Of a stretch of DNA of 40,729 nucleotides, positions 29,601 through 37,687 are shown one piece after another. The number at the start of each line of letters is the position of its first letter. The first letter of the stretch is position 1. A model generated the notes under the pieces. That model saw only the letters and a list, made by a program, of their open reading frames with translations. It was not told where the DNA came from and did no database searches. The position numbers were made by a program, and so were the translations under genes. Source of the DNA: a virus. The DNA is taken from positions 1-40,729 of the IMG/VR virus record IMGVR_UViG_3300025426_000061; one strand, given 5' to 3'.

Positions 29601-32012
29601 ATGACTTATCAAGTTACATTTACACAATCTAATAATCCTGACAAACCACCAATTACAGTTGCTGATGGTACTATTAATAGTACTACCAGTATTAATTTTG
29701 TAGGTAAAAATTATACAGGTTACGCATCAGTAGTAGCTAGTGACATGTTACACATGTTGGAAAACTTTGCTAACGATACTGCACCAACTAATCCTGTACA
29801 AGGACAATTATGGTTTGATACTGCTAGCGGTATTAATTTATTAAAAGTATACGATGGCACCACATGGCAACCTGCTGGTAGTCTTAAAAAGGCAACTAAT
29901 GCTCCAGCTTCTGCTCTAGCTGGCGATTTGTGGGTTAATACAAATACAAGTCAGTTGTTTTTATACTCAGGAAGTACTTGGGTCTTAGTTGGTCCTCAAT
30001 ATAGTGCAGGCTTAACGTCTGGACCTGTAGTAGAATCAATCGTAGATACAGCCAACATTAGCCATAATGTTGTAACCATATATGCTAGTAGTAGTGCAAG
30101 CACTACAGTAAGTTATCGAGTAGCTATTATAAGTGAAGATGCATTTACTCCTAAAGCCGCAATAGCAGGGTATCCGACAATTAATACTGGTATAAATGTA
30201 GCTAGTACTAAATCATCTGCTGATACAGGAAGTCAATATACAGCATTATGGGGAACTGCTAGTTCAGCAGATGCATTGTTAATAAGCGGAACAGCAGTTC
30301 CTAGTTCAAATTTTTTACGTAGTGATATAGCTACTATTGCTAACAATACAATTAGTATTCGCAATGATGGCGGATTAACAGTCGGTGCTAACCTTGGATT
30401 TAATATTGGTATTAACGGCAATACTACTTTGTTCTATTCTAAAAATAGCGGAAATCCAATTGAAATTGCTTTAAACAATAACGGAACAGTAAACACAGCA
30501 TTACATCTTACAGCAGATGCTAAACTAGGCTTAGGTAATAGTAACACTAGTCCACAAGGGACATTAGATGTCATTGGTGGCGCATACATTAAAGATGATC
30601 CTACTACACAAGCTATTTCTTGGACAAATTTAACAGCCGTTACTGCTGGGCAATATCTTGCCGCAGGACTGAACTACTATCTAGTAGTAACATCTGGAAC
30701 TACAGGAACCGTTAGCCCAACTGATACATCTGGATCAAATATTTCAGATGGAACAGCAACTATCAAATTTGTATCAGCTATTCCTACAACTACAAAACCA
30801 GTTCCAGGAAGATTAATAGTACAAGGTACTAGTGACACCGATGCAACTAGTGGTAGTCCGTTCGATCCGGGAGGCGCAAGTATTCAAACAGCAGGTGGAT
30901 TATCTGTTGCTAAGAAGTCGTCCTTCGGTGACGATGTTACTACTTACGGGCAAAATTACATTAATTATTTAGATAGTGATAACAACCCAGTAGCGGCAAG
31001 TGTAATATTACCAGGATCAGATAGTGCAGCCAACACATACGACATTGGATCTGTATCAAGACCTTTTAGAAACGTATTTGCACAAACATTTAGCGGTAAC
31101 TTTAGCGGTACACTCAATGGTGCTACATTAACAGGTAGTCAAGGTGTAGCGGCCAGTGCGGCAAAATTACAATCGACTACTGTACTACAGTTACAAGGCG
31201 ATGTAACCAGCGATGGATTAGAATTCAACGGTCAGTCATTAACTGGCACCCAGCTGTTTACAACTAGCATTAACCAGTCAATTATTACAAATAAAACAGC
31301 CGCAACTGATTCGATTCCAACTGATACATTTTTAGTGTACAGAAGTGGTACTGGTTTGATCAGTATGACTAAAAATGTATTAATGAATCATGTGGCTACT
31401 GTTCCAATTGGTTGTATTTTTCCTTATGCAGGACTAGCAACTAATGTTCCAAATGGATATTTGTTATGTGACGGTAGTGAATTGCAGATTAACAAGTATT
31501 CTGCGTTGTTTGCTGTAATACAATACACATATAAAGCACCGGGGTTACTAGTTGGATTAAGTACATTTGCACTACCAGACTTGCGTGGACGTTTTCCATT
31601 GGGTGCAGACAACATGAATAACGCACTAACAGTTCCAAATAAAGATGGTTCTGGTAGTTTTGTAACTGCTGGCGGCGGTGTAGCTAATAGAGTAACCGAT
31701 GTTACCGCAGATACAGTTGGTGCTGGTAGCGGAAGTAACACAGTTACTTTAGGTCCAAACAATTTACCAGATCACAAACATAATCTTAATGATGGCGTAC
31801 AACAATTTTATGCTGTTGGTGCTCCAAATAGTGCAACAGATCCTAATACTAACATTAGTTCGGGTAAAGGATTAACAGCAACGTCACAAAGTGGTCAAGG
31901 ATACGGCTTAACAGACAGCGGAAGTGTGATATCAAATAGTCATGCAACTCCTGTAGTAGTAATGAATCCATACCAGACTATTAATTACATAATTTTTACC
32001 GGTGTACTATAA
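29601..32012 (+). CDS. Tail fibre with collar domain (paralogue 1 of 3)
   Basis: An 803-residue fibre. The N-terminal 130 residues form an adaptor shared with the next two genes: VADGTINSTT, LNFVGKNYTGY-type strand, a MLENFAND helix, GQLWFDT and then GDLWVNT-N-SQLFLY. The shaft from 140 to 590 is Thr/Ser/Asn-rich. Residues 595-670 are a phage tail collar domain: PIGCIFPYAG, VPNGYLLCDGSEL, YSALFAVIQYTY and FALPDLRGRFPLG. This is followed by the usual His-containing loop LPDHKHNLNDG and the end HATPVVVMNPYQTINYIIFTG, as in T4 gp12 and microcystin-dependent-type proteins. The collar and tip probably bind the receptor; the His residues may hold metal as in gp12. Its stop overlaps the next start (TAATG). 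Confidence 0.8.
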   Translation: MTYQVTFTQSNNPDKPPITVADGTINSTTSINFVGKNYTGYASVVASDMLHMLENFANDTAPTNPVQGQLWFDTASGINLLKVYDGTTWQPAGSLKKATNAPASALAGDLWVNTNTSQLFLYSGSTWVLVGPQYSAGLTSGPVVESIVDTANISHNVVTIYASSSASTTVSYRVAIISEDAFTPKAAIAGYPTINTGINVASTKSSADTGSQYTALWGTASSADALLISGTAVPSSNFLRSDIATIANNTISIRNDGGLTVGANLGFNIGINGNTTLFYSKNSGNPIEIALNNNGTVNTALHLTADAKLGLGNSNTSPQGTLDVIGGAYIKDDPTTQAISWTNLTAVTAGQYLAAGLNYYLVVTSGTTGTVSPTDTSGSNISDGTATIKFVSAIPTTTKPVPGRLIVQGTSDTDATSGSPFDPGGASIQTAGGLSVAKKSSFGDDVTTYGQNYINYLDSDNNPVAASVILPGSDSAANTYDIGSVSRPFRNVFAQTFSGNFSGTLNGATLTGSQGVAASAAKLQSTTVLQLQGDVTSDGLEFNGQSLTGTQLFTTSINQSIITNKTAATDSIPTDTFLVYRSGTGLISMTKNVLMNHVATVPIGCIFPYAGLATNVPNGYLLCDGSELQINKYSALFAVIQYTYKAPGLLVGLSTFALPDLRGRFPLGADNMNNALTVPNKDGSGSFVTAGGGVANRVTDVTADTVGAGSGSNTVTLGPNNLPDHKHNLNDGVQQFYAVGAPNSATDPNTNISSGKGLTATSQSGQGYGLTDSGSVISNSHATPVVVMNPYQTINYIIFTGVL

Positions 32013-33127
32013 TGAGTTACTCAATACAATTAACAAACGGCAACACATTAACTGAATTAATTGACGGAACAATTAATCAAACAGCTACTGATCTTACATT
32101 AATTGGTAAAAACGCCACAGGTTATGGTATATACTTTAATGATAATTTTGTACGTTTATTAGAAAATTTTGCAAATACCAGTCAACCAAACAATCCTATT
32201 ATTGGACAACTATGGTTTGATACAACCCAAAACAGATTAAAAGTTTATAACGGCAGTCAATTTGTAGTTAGCGGTGGAACATTAATTAGTTCTAGCGTTC
32301 CTAGTAGTTTAACTACTGGAGACTTATGGATTGACAGCGGAACGGGGCAATTATATTTTAATGATGGTGTTGCTAATATACTAGCAGGCCCTGCATATAC
32401 AAATAGCCAAGGACAAAGTGGCTTTATTGTAGATACTATAATAGATACTAATAAAATTGCTCATACTATTACTTATTTGTACAATGGTGGTAACTTATTA
32501 GGAATATTTGCATCTGAAGCATTTATTCCTGCTAGCCCAATTACTGGATTTTATGGAAATATTGGCATTGGGTTCAATGTAGGAACACTTACAGGTGTGC
32601 AATTTAATGTTCCAGTATTAACTGCTAGCAATTTATTAGGGCCAGATGGCGTAACTTTATTTTCCGCAACTAGCTTTGTAACAACATCTAGTAATAGTAC
32701 TATTAGTAATGGTACATTGACTATACAGAATAACGCTCTTAATCCATCTTTAATATTAGGACCGGGTAGTAATACTGAAATTAATGTTACTACTACTTTA
32801 TTTCAGATACAATCTAACACAGCAAACCAAAATTTTGAAATATCTACACTAAGTAGCTCAGGGTTAAGCCCGGCGATATTTGTAAATGCACAAAGCAAAT
32901 TTGTAGGTATCTTTAATAGTAGTCCTCAGGTTGGTTTAGACGTTACAGGCTCTATCAAGAGTTCAATTTCAGTAACAACTCCAGCATTAAATGTAACAAG
33001 CACATATACTCCTGCAACTAGTTCAAGTACAGGAACAACAGGACAAATTGTATGGGATTCATCGTACATTTACGTTTGCGTAGCAACAAATACTTGGAAA
33101 AGAGCGGTCCTAAATAGCGGCTGGTAA
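32012..33127 (+). CDS. Tail fibre, short tip (paralogue 2 of 3)
   Basis: A 371-residue fibre sharing the N-terminal adaptor of its neighbours: LIDGTINQTATDLTLIGKNA, LLENFANTSQ, GQLWFDT and GDLWIDSGTGQLYF. A shared domain with FIVDTIIDTNKIAHTITY follows at about 140-190. The shaft is short and low in complexity. The C-terminus (about 330-371) is a compact tip, TTGQIVWDSSYIYVCVATNTW followed by KRAVLNSGW, a widespread fibre ending. Compared with the gene before it there is no collar domain. It shares one base with the previous stop and is followed by a gap with a late promoter box. Confidence 0.75.
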   Translation: MSYSIQLTNGNTLTELIDGTINQTATDLTLIGKNATGYGIYFNDNFVRLLENFANTSQPNNPIIGQLWFDTTQNRLKVYNGSQFVVSGGTLISSSVPSSLTTGDLWIDSGTGQLYFNDGVANILAGPAYTNSQGQSGFIVDTIIDTNKIAHTITYLYNGGNLLGIFASEAFIPASPITGFYGNIGIGFNVGTLTGVQFNVPVLTASNLLGPDGVTLFSATSFVTTSSNSTISNGTLTIQNNALNPSLILGPGSNTEINVTTTLFQIQSNTANQNFEISTLSSSGLSPAIFVNAQSKFVGIFNSSPQVGLDVTGSIKSSISVTTPALNVTSTYTPATSSSTGTTGQIVWDSSYIYVCVATNTWKRAVLNSGW

Positions 33128-33141
33128 ACAGTTAAAATAAT

Positions 33142-33149
33142 GATAAATA
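33142..33149 (+). promoter_or_regulatory. T4-type late promoter box (GATAAATA)
   Basis: GATAAATA lies in the 46-base gap before the third fibre gene, 24 bases ahead of its ATG. AGGAGC at 33167-33172 sits very close to the start codon. The octamer is identical to those at 5539 and 28961. It probably drives the third fibre and the 300-residue protein after it. Confidence 0.7.
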
Positions 33150-33173
33150 CTCAAGAATAAGGAAACAGGAGCA

Positions 33174-34664
33174 ATGGCATATACAATCAATCACTATAAC
33201 GGGACGCTACTTGTAACAGTTGCTGACGGTACTGTTGATGCAACCACCGACTTAAAGTTGGTTGGTAAAAATTACGCAGGTTACGGGGCAATTCAGAACG
33301 AAAATTTTGTCTATTTGCTAGAAAATTTTGCTAATTCAACAGCTCCTGCAAGCCCTTTAACTGGTCAAATTTGGTTTGACAGCGGAAATAGTAAATTAAA
33401 ATTCTGGGACGGTACTCAATTCCGTACAACAGGTGGAGCAGAAATTGGAACTACAGCACCTAGCGGGTTAACAATAGGTGATTTCTGGTTTGATACTACA
33501 ACAAATCAGCTGTTTGCATGGGGTGGAAGTAGTTTTACCCTAATTGGTCCACAGGCAGTTGCAGGTTCTAGTACAACAGAAATGTTAAGTACCAGCGTCA
33601 AAGACACATTTGGTACTAGCCATACTGTAATCGAAGCTATTGATAACGGTCAGACTATTTTTATTATTAGTGCTGATAGTGCATTTACATTAGATAGTAC
33701 TGTAAATCCTATTACTGGTTTTACTCAAATACAACAAGGTGTAACTTTAGTTAATACAAATAACAGTTCACAACTTGGTCAAACCCAAAGTGCTCACAGA
33801 TTCTGGGGTACAGCAAGTAATTCAGATCGTTTAGGCGGTCAACTAGCTAGCAACTATGTACAAGCAGGTAGTGCGGCTTTTAGTACAGTTGTTAACTTTG
33901 CAGACGTAGGATATACAGTTGGTAATCCTGTTGCACGTTTGCGTGTATTCAATAACAACAGTAGTACTCCTACAATTCAAAACGAAAGTAATAATACTAT
34001 TGTTTTCCAAACAACAAACAATGCAACAACATTAACACCATTACAATTAGTAAATGCAGATGTATTGCCGGGTGTTACTGCAACAAGTAATTTAGGTAAT
34101 TCAAATTATTCTTGGTTAAGCGTAACAGCAACTAACTTTTATGGAACAGCAACTAACGCTAATAATTTAGTTATTGGTGGAACCGCGTATGCAGGTAGTG
34201 TTTCAACAAGTCCAGGAACAGTTGTAGCTCGTGATGGTAGCGGCAATATTAATGCTAACACATTTAATGGCGCAAGCACAACAAGTTATTACGCTGACTT
34301 GGCAGAAAAATATTTAACTCAAGAAGAATATCCACCAGGAACAGTAGTATGTGTTGGCGGCACAGCTGAAGTTGTAGCCGCAACTTATGGTAGTAAACCA
34401 ATCGGAGCTATTAGTACTAATCCAGCTTATAAAATGAATTCTGCATTAGAAGGCGGTCAATATGTAGCACTTAAAGGACGTATTCCAGTTAGAGTTGTTG
34501 GAGGTTGTAGTAAAGGCGATCAAATGGCATCTTATGGAAATGGTTTAGCTGTAAGCATGAGTGTTATGTTTAGCCCAGATGATTCTGTACCTGTTTGTTT
34601 TGCTATAGCACTTGAAGATTGTGCTAACACAGCTGAAACATTGGTAGAATGTGTAATACTTTAA
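33174..34664 (+). CDS. Tail fibre with YADLAEKY C-terminal domain (paralogue 3 of 3)
   Basis: A 496-residue fibre. The N-terminal adaptor matches its two upstream paralogues (VADGTVDATTDLKLVGKNYAGY, LLENFANS, GQIWFDS, GDFWFDTTTNQLFAW). The middle carries HRFWGTASNSDRLGG, a segment often seen before fibre tips. The last 130 residues are a different tip starting YADLAEKYLTQEEYPPGTVV, with VGGTAEVV, IGAISTNPAYKMNS and GGQYVALKGRIPVRVVGG, then KGD and a final AIALEDC...VECVIL. This domain ends many fibre and capsid-decorating proteins of aquatic T4-like phages. Four Cys residues in the tip (in VVCVGG, GGCSKG, EDCAN and VECVIL) are unusual for a fibre. It has its own late promoter box. Confidence 0.75.
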   Translation: MAYTINHYNGTLLVTVADGTVDATTDLKLVGKNYAGYGAIQNENFVYLLENFANSTAPASPLTGQIWFDSGNSKLKFWDGTQFRTTGGAEIGTTAPSGLTIGDFWFDTTTNQLFAWGGSSFTLIGPQAVAGSSTTEMLSTSVKDTFGTSHTVIEAIDNGQTIFIISADSAFTLDSTVNPITGFTQIQQGVTLVNTNNSSQLGQTQSAHRFWGTASNSDRLGGQLASNYVQAGSAAFSTVVNFADVGYTVGNPVARLRVFNNNSSTPTIQNESNNTIVFQTTNNATTLTPLQLVNADVLPGVTATSNLGNSNYSWLSVTATNFYGTATNANNLVIGGTAYAGSVSTSPGTVVARDGSGNINANTFNGASTTSYYADLAEKYLTQEEYPPGTVVCVGGTAEVVAATYGSKPIGAISTNPAYKMNSALEGGQYVALKGRIPVRVVGGCSKGDQMASYGNGLAVSMSVMFSPDDSVPVCFAIALEDCANTAETLVECVIL

Positions 34665-34689
34665 AATAGAAGTTTAAAAAGGATAAAAA

Positions 34690-35592
34690 ATGGCTGGACA
34701 AGGTACCCCAATACTTGCTAGTGACTTTAATGCGATACAGTCGATAGTGGCTACTGTGCTAGGTTCTGGCTCAGGAACACTTGGTTACGGACAATCAGTT
34801 ACAAGCAGCCAAGTTAGTGTCGGCCAACAAATCAGTCACCTTGATTGGGCCGCATTAAGAAACGATTTACTTGCGGCAAGACAACACCAAACTGGTAATA
34901 ATGAAAGTGGAAATTTAACAGTACCAACTACAGGCATATTAGTTAGAGAATATGACCGTGCGGCTTATTATGCATTTGCACAGCTAATACAAACTAATGC
35001 GTTAGTTACTCCTCCTTCGGGACAAGCATCATTGGCTACATTGGCAACTGGTACTAGATCTAGTGCATGGAATGGTACAATTAATCATACTGTAACTCTT
35101 AATTTTGGTAGCAATACAAATGCACGTTACTATTTTAACTCAGGCAGTACTATTCAATTTAGTGCAAGTTTATCAAATATTCCATCGGACGGTAGTCAAG
35201 CCAAAGGAAATGATTGGGCAACCTTGTTAAGCAATATGGGTACTATTACTATGAACTATAATAGTACTACAAATACTGGTTCGGGCACTCCTGCAAGTAG
35301 TATTGGATTTTATCAACTAACTACAAGCCCACAAACGCTGTTTACTAAATCGACTAGTAGTCCTACATATACTCCAAACCAATATGATATTTACGCACAA
35401 GTAGATGGAACTGGTAGTATTATTACATTTACACTTTCGTTCAAGGACTTATCAGGTCAGCCAAATCCTCCATGGGGAACGGACGAAAACGTAGAAGGTA
35501 CCTTAACTAGTGTAGTCCAAGGCTATTATGCTTCTGGTTCAAATGTTACTGTTGGCGGATACGTTCCAAGTGTAACTACTTCAGGACCTTAA
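34690..35592 (+). CDS. Virion structural protein following fibre genes
   Basis: A 300-residue protein whose N-terminus, ILASDFNAIQSIVATVLGSG, GYGQSVTSSQVSVGQQI and WAALRNDLLAARQHQTG, is a recurrent start of structural proteins in aquatic phages. The middle has SAWNGTINHTVTLNFGSNTN followed by ARYYFNSGSTIQFSAS and KGNDWATLLSNMGTI, a beta-rich fold with no enzyme motif. It probably forms a fibre, collar or head decoration; its exact place is unknown. The ribosome binding site AAAAAGGA lies just upstream in a 25-base gap without a promoter box, so it is probably read through from the fibre gene. It is the last gene of the late cluster: the next gap holds a sigma70-type promoter. Confidence 0.55.
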   Translation: MAGQGTPILASDFNAIQSIVATVLGSGSGTLGYGQSVTSSQVSVGQQISHLDWAALRNDLLAARQHQTGNNESGNLTVPTTGILVREYDRAAYYAFAQLIQTNALVTPPSGQASLATLATGTRSSAWNGTINHTVTLNFGSNTNARYYFNSGSTIQFSASLSNIPSDGSQAKGNDWATLLSNMGTITMNYNSTTNTGSGTPASSIGFYQLTTSPQTLFTKSTSSPTYTPNQYDIYAQVDGTGSIITFTLSFKDLSGQPNPPWGTDENVEGTLTSVVQGYYASGSNVTVGGYVPSVTTSGP

Positions 35593-35604
35593 TACTCTAA
35601 CCTC

Positions 35605-35633
35605 TTGACAAGATAATTAAAGTAGTATATTAT
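35605..35633 (+). promoter_or_regulatory. Sigma70-type promoter for the glycosyltransferase operon
   Basis: TTGACA at 35605-35610 is followed after 17 bases by TATTAT at 35628-35633: a consensus -35 box, ideal spacing and a -10 box with one mismatch. It lies in the 61-base gap after the late structural genes, 20 bases before the next ATG. In T4-like phages such promoters are read by unmodified host polymerase early in infection, so the downstream operon is probably early. Confidence 0.75.
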
Positions 35634-35643
35634 CGTATACTAC
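35622..35643. promoter_or_regulatory. 8-bp inverted repeat over the -10 box (possible operator)
   Basis: GTAGTATA at 35622-35629 and its exact reverse complement TATACTAC at 35636-35643 are separated by six bases. The repeat covers the -10 box and the expected transcription start. It could be an operator for a repressor that blocks the promoter. Part of it could instead be a 5' mRNA structure close to the GGAG ribosome binding site at 35644-35647. Confidence 0.55.
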
Positions 35644-35653
35644 GGAGTTATCT

Positions 35654-36004
35654 ATGGATGAAAGAATTGAAAAAGCGTTTGCTGTTGCCAATTATATGGC
35701 AACCTTGTCTAATCAACGCAGAATAATATTAGAAGAATACAACCAAAAGCTGATATACTATATCAACGGCGCCACATTTAAAATCACCCCTGAGTTGATT
35801 AATTTTACCAAAACAGTTCTAGACTTGGGTTATTCCGAAGATGTAGCTTTCTTAGATTCTAATAATTTGCCAGTTATTGTCAACGATGTACAAAAGTTTT
35901 TTGATGATATCTCATTGAAATTTTTTGAGTCAACAAATGATTATGCTGCCAAATATGCAGAATTAAGAAGCAAGAGAAAAATTTCAGATATTGTCGAGCT
36001 ATGA
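35654..36004 (+). CDS. Unrecognised small protein heading the glycosyltransferase operon
   Basis: A 116-residue mostly helical protein. It begins with a KAFAVANYMATLSNQRRIIL helix, continues with EEYNQKLIYYINGATFKITPELINF, and ends in a charged helix (YAAKYAELRSKRKISDIVEL). I have an impression of similar short proteins in other T4-like phages but know no function. No DNA-binding or catalytic motif is evident. It is the first gene after the sigma70 promoter and overlaps the first glycosyltransferase-like gene by four bases (ATGA). It might be a partner of the enzymes behind it or an unrelated early protein. Confidence 0.7.
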   Translation: MDERIEKAFAVANYMATLSNQRRIILEEYNQKLIYYINGATFKITPELINFTKTVLDLGYSEDVAFLDSNNLPVIVNDVQKFFDDISLKFFESTNDYAAKYAELRSKRKISDIVEL

Positions 36005-36849
36005 CTACAGGCGCAGTAATTTTTGCACAAAATAATGCATCTATTGATTATATAAAATTAGCTATATTTGCGGCTAGTAAGATACAAGAACATTTAGATA
36101 TTCCTGTCAGTATAATAACAGACAGTAAAAACTATTTGTTAAAGGCATTCCCTAATCATACATTTGACAAAATTATAGAAATAGGATACGTTGAAGAAAC
36201 ATCTACAAAGCAATTCTACGACGGCGCACTAAGTTCAAAGTCATTGGTATGGAAAAATCATAATCGAACTAATATTTTTAATCTTACTCCTTATGATAGA
36301 ACGCTAGTAATTGACAGCGATTATATTATTAATTCTGACATATTAAAATCTGCATTAGATAATGACTACGAATTCCAAATTTATCAAAGTAGTTTTGATC
36401 TTGCCTTTGAACGAAATAATTCCGAGTTTCAACGGATCAATCAATACACTATTCCGTTTTTCTGGGCAACAGTTTTTATATTTCAAAAAACAACTGTCAT
36501 GGAACTATTTTTTAATTTAATTACTCAAATAAAGGAAAACTGGCAATATTATCGATTACTATATAACATAACCTCTAATACTTATAGAAATGATTTTGCT
36601 TTTAGTATAGCTATACATATTATGGGAGGTAAAATGCAGAATGATTTTGCTATTGAGCTTCCCGGTAAGATGGTTTACGCCATGGATACCGATGTATTAA
36701 TAAGCGCAGATGGTGTAAAAATGAAATTTATAACTCAAAAAAAAGATCACTTAGGTGAATATCTAGTTACAAAAACTAATGGATTGGATGTGCATGTCAT
36801 GAACAAATTAAGCCTTAGTAGATTTATAGATGGTGGTTCAGGTGTCTAA
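36001..36849 (+). CDS. GT-A-like glycosyltransferase (pair 1, member A)
   Basis: A 282-residue protein that reads as a nucleotide-sugar transferase of the GT-A fold, closest in feel to GT8-type enzymes. The first strand is AVIFAQNNASIDYIKLA (5-21) followed by an IPVSIITDSK strand. The metal-binding DxD is in TPYDRTLVIDSDYIINSD (D105-S-D107). A later IPFFWATVFIFQKT segment (about 152-165) and a FAFSIAIHIMGGKM helix fit the acceptor side. There is no signal peptide or membrane segment, so it acts in the host cytoplasm. It starts within the stop of the previous gene (ATGA) and is paralogous to the gene that follows. Donor and acceptor are unknown. Confidence 0.65.
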   Translation: MTTGAVIFAQNNASIDYIKLAIFAASKIQEHLDIPVSIITDSKNYLLKAFPNHTFDKIIEIGYVEETSTKQFYDGALSSKSLVWKNHNRTNIFNLTPYDRTLVIDSDYIINSDILKSALDNDYEFQIYQSSFDLAFERNNSEFQRINQYTIPFFWATVFIFQKTTVMELFFNLITQIKENWQYYRLLYNITSNTYRNDFAFSIAIHIMGGKMQNDFAIELPGKMVYAMDTDVLISADGVKMKFITQKKDHLGEYLVTKTNGLDVHVMNKLSLSRFIDGGSGV

Positions 36850-37687
36850 AGGATTTTTAATTTTTGCCCAGAATACAGATTCAGTTGATTATGTTCGACA
36901 GGCGTGTGTGCTGGCACTTAGCATAAAATACAGTCAAAAAGTAATTAAAAATGTAAGTTTAGTAACTAATAACGTTGTACCTGATGAATATAAATCTTTA
37001 TTCGATCATATAATTCCTATTCCTTGGTTTAAAGAAGTAGAAGATAGCCCACTTCAAGCAGAAAATCGATGGAAGTTATATTATACCACACCGTACGATG
37101 AAACAATAGTTTTGGATTCCGATATGCTAGTTTTGGCAGATATTTCTTTATGGTGGGATTTTTGTAGTAATTTTGATATTAAATTTTGTAGTAAGATTCG
37201 GAATTATAAATTAGAATTTATAGAACAAGATTTATATCATCGTAAAACATTTATATCTAATAATTTACCTAATCCTTATTTTGCATTACATTATTTTAAA
37301 AAGAATCAAACTAGTTTTGAATTTTACAAAGTATTAGAATTTGTAATTAATAATTGGGAATTTTGTAGAGGAAATTTTGCTCCACTTGATCCTCAATTAT
37401 GGATAAGCATGGATTTAGCTACTGCTATTGCATTAATTATTTCTGGTATGGAAGATTCTGCTATTGATCAAACAAATCCTTTAGAATTTATACACATGAA
37501 ATCTGCTATACAGGGGTGGGATACTGTTCCGGTATCCTGGAGAAATTATGCCAATTTTGTATTAAATTCTAAAGGAGAATTTTTGGTTGGAAATATAAAA
37601 CAAGAAAAAATATTTCATTATGTAGAAAAAGATATTGTGGATCAACAATTAGTTGATAAGTTAAAGGAGTTAGTAAATGGCTCGTAA
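36842..37687 (+). CDS. GT-A-like glycosyltransferase (pair 1, member B)
   Basis: Paralogue of the gene before it, with the same opening (SKGFLIFAQNTDSVDYVRQA) and the same sugar-nucleotide motif (TTPYDETIVLDSDMLVLAD; the DSD is D96/D98 if counted from an ATG at 36830, D92/D94 from GTG). I place the start at the GTG at 36842: GGTGG lies six bases upstream as a ribosome binding site, and the protein then begins exactly where its paralogue does. The ATG at 36830 would add four residues and a 20-base overlap. The middle has NPYFALHYFKKNQTSFEFYK, and PLDPQLWISMDLATAIALI is a probable acceptor helix. It is cytoplasmic, with substrate unknown, and ends over the start of the next gene. Confidence 0.65.
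   Translation: MSKGFLIFAQNTDSVDYVRQACVLALSIKYSQKVIKNVSLVTNNVVPDEYKSLFDHIIPIPWFKEVEDSPLQAENRWKLYYTTPYDETIVLDSDMLVLADISLWWDFCSNFDIKFCSKIRNYKLEFIEQDLYHRKTFISNNLPNPYFALHYFKKNQTSFEFYKVLEFVINNWEFCRGNFAPLDPQLWISMDLATAIALIISGMEDSAIDQTNPLEFIHMKSAIQGWDTVPVSWRNYANFVLNSKGEFLVGNIKQEKIFHYVEKDIVDQQLVDKLKELVNGS

Noticed and set aside
31424-31762. 112-codon minus-strand open frame inside the collar-domain fibre gene.
   Set aside because: It is opposite a clearly recognised collar domain and has low-complexity Pro/Leu/Ala/Thr composition typical of an antisense shadow.
34675-34692. GGATAAAAA before the 300-residue protein gene as a fifth late promoter.
   Set aside because: It does not match ATAAATA and overlaps the ribosome binding site and start codon, leaving no room for a 5' leader.
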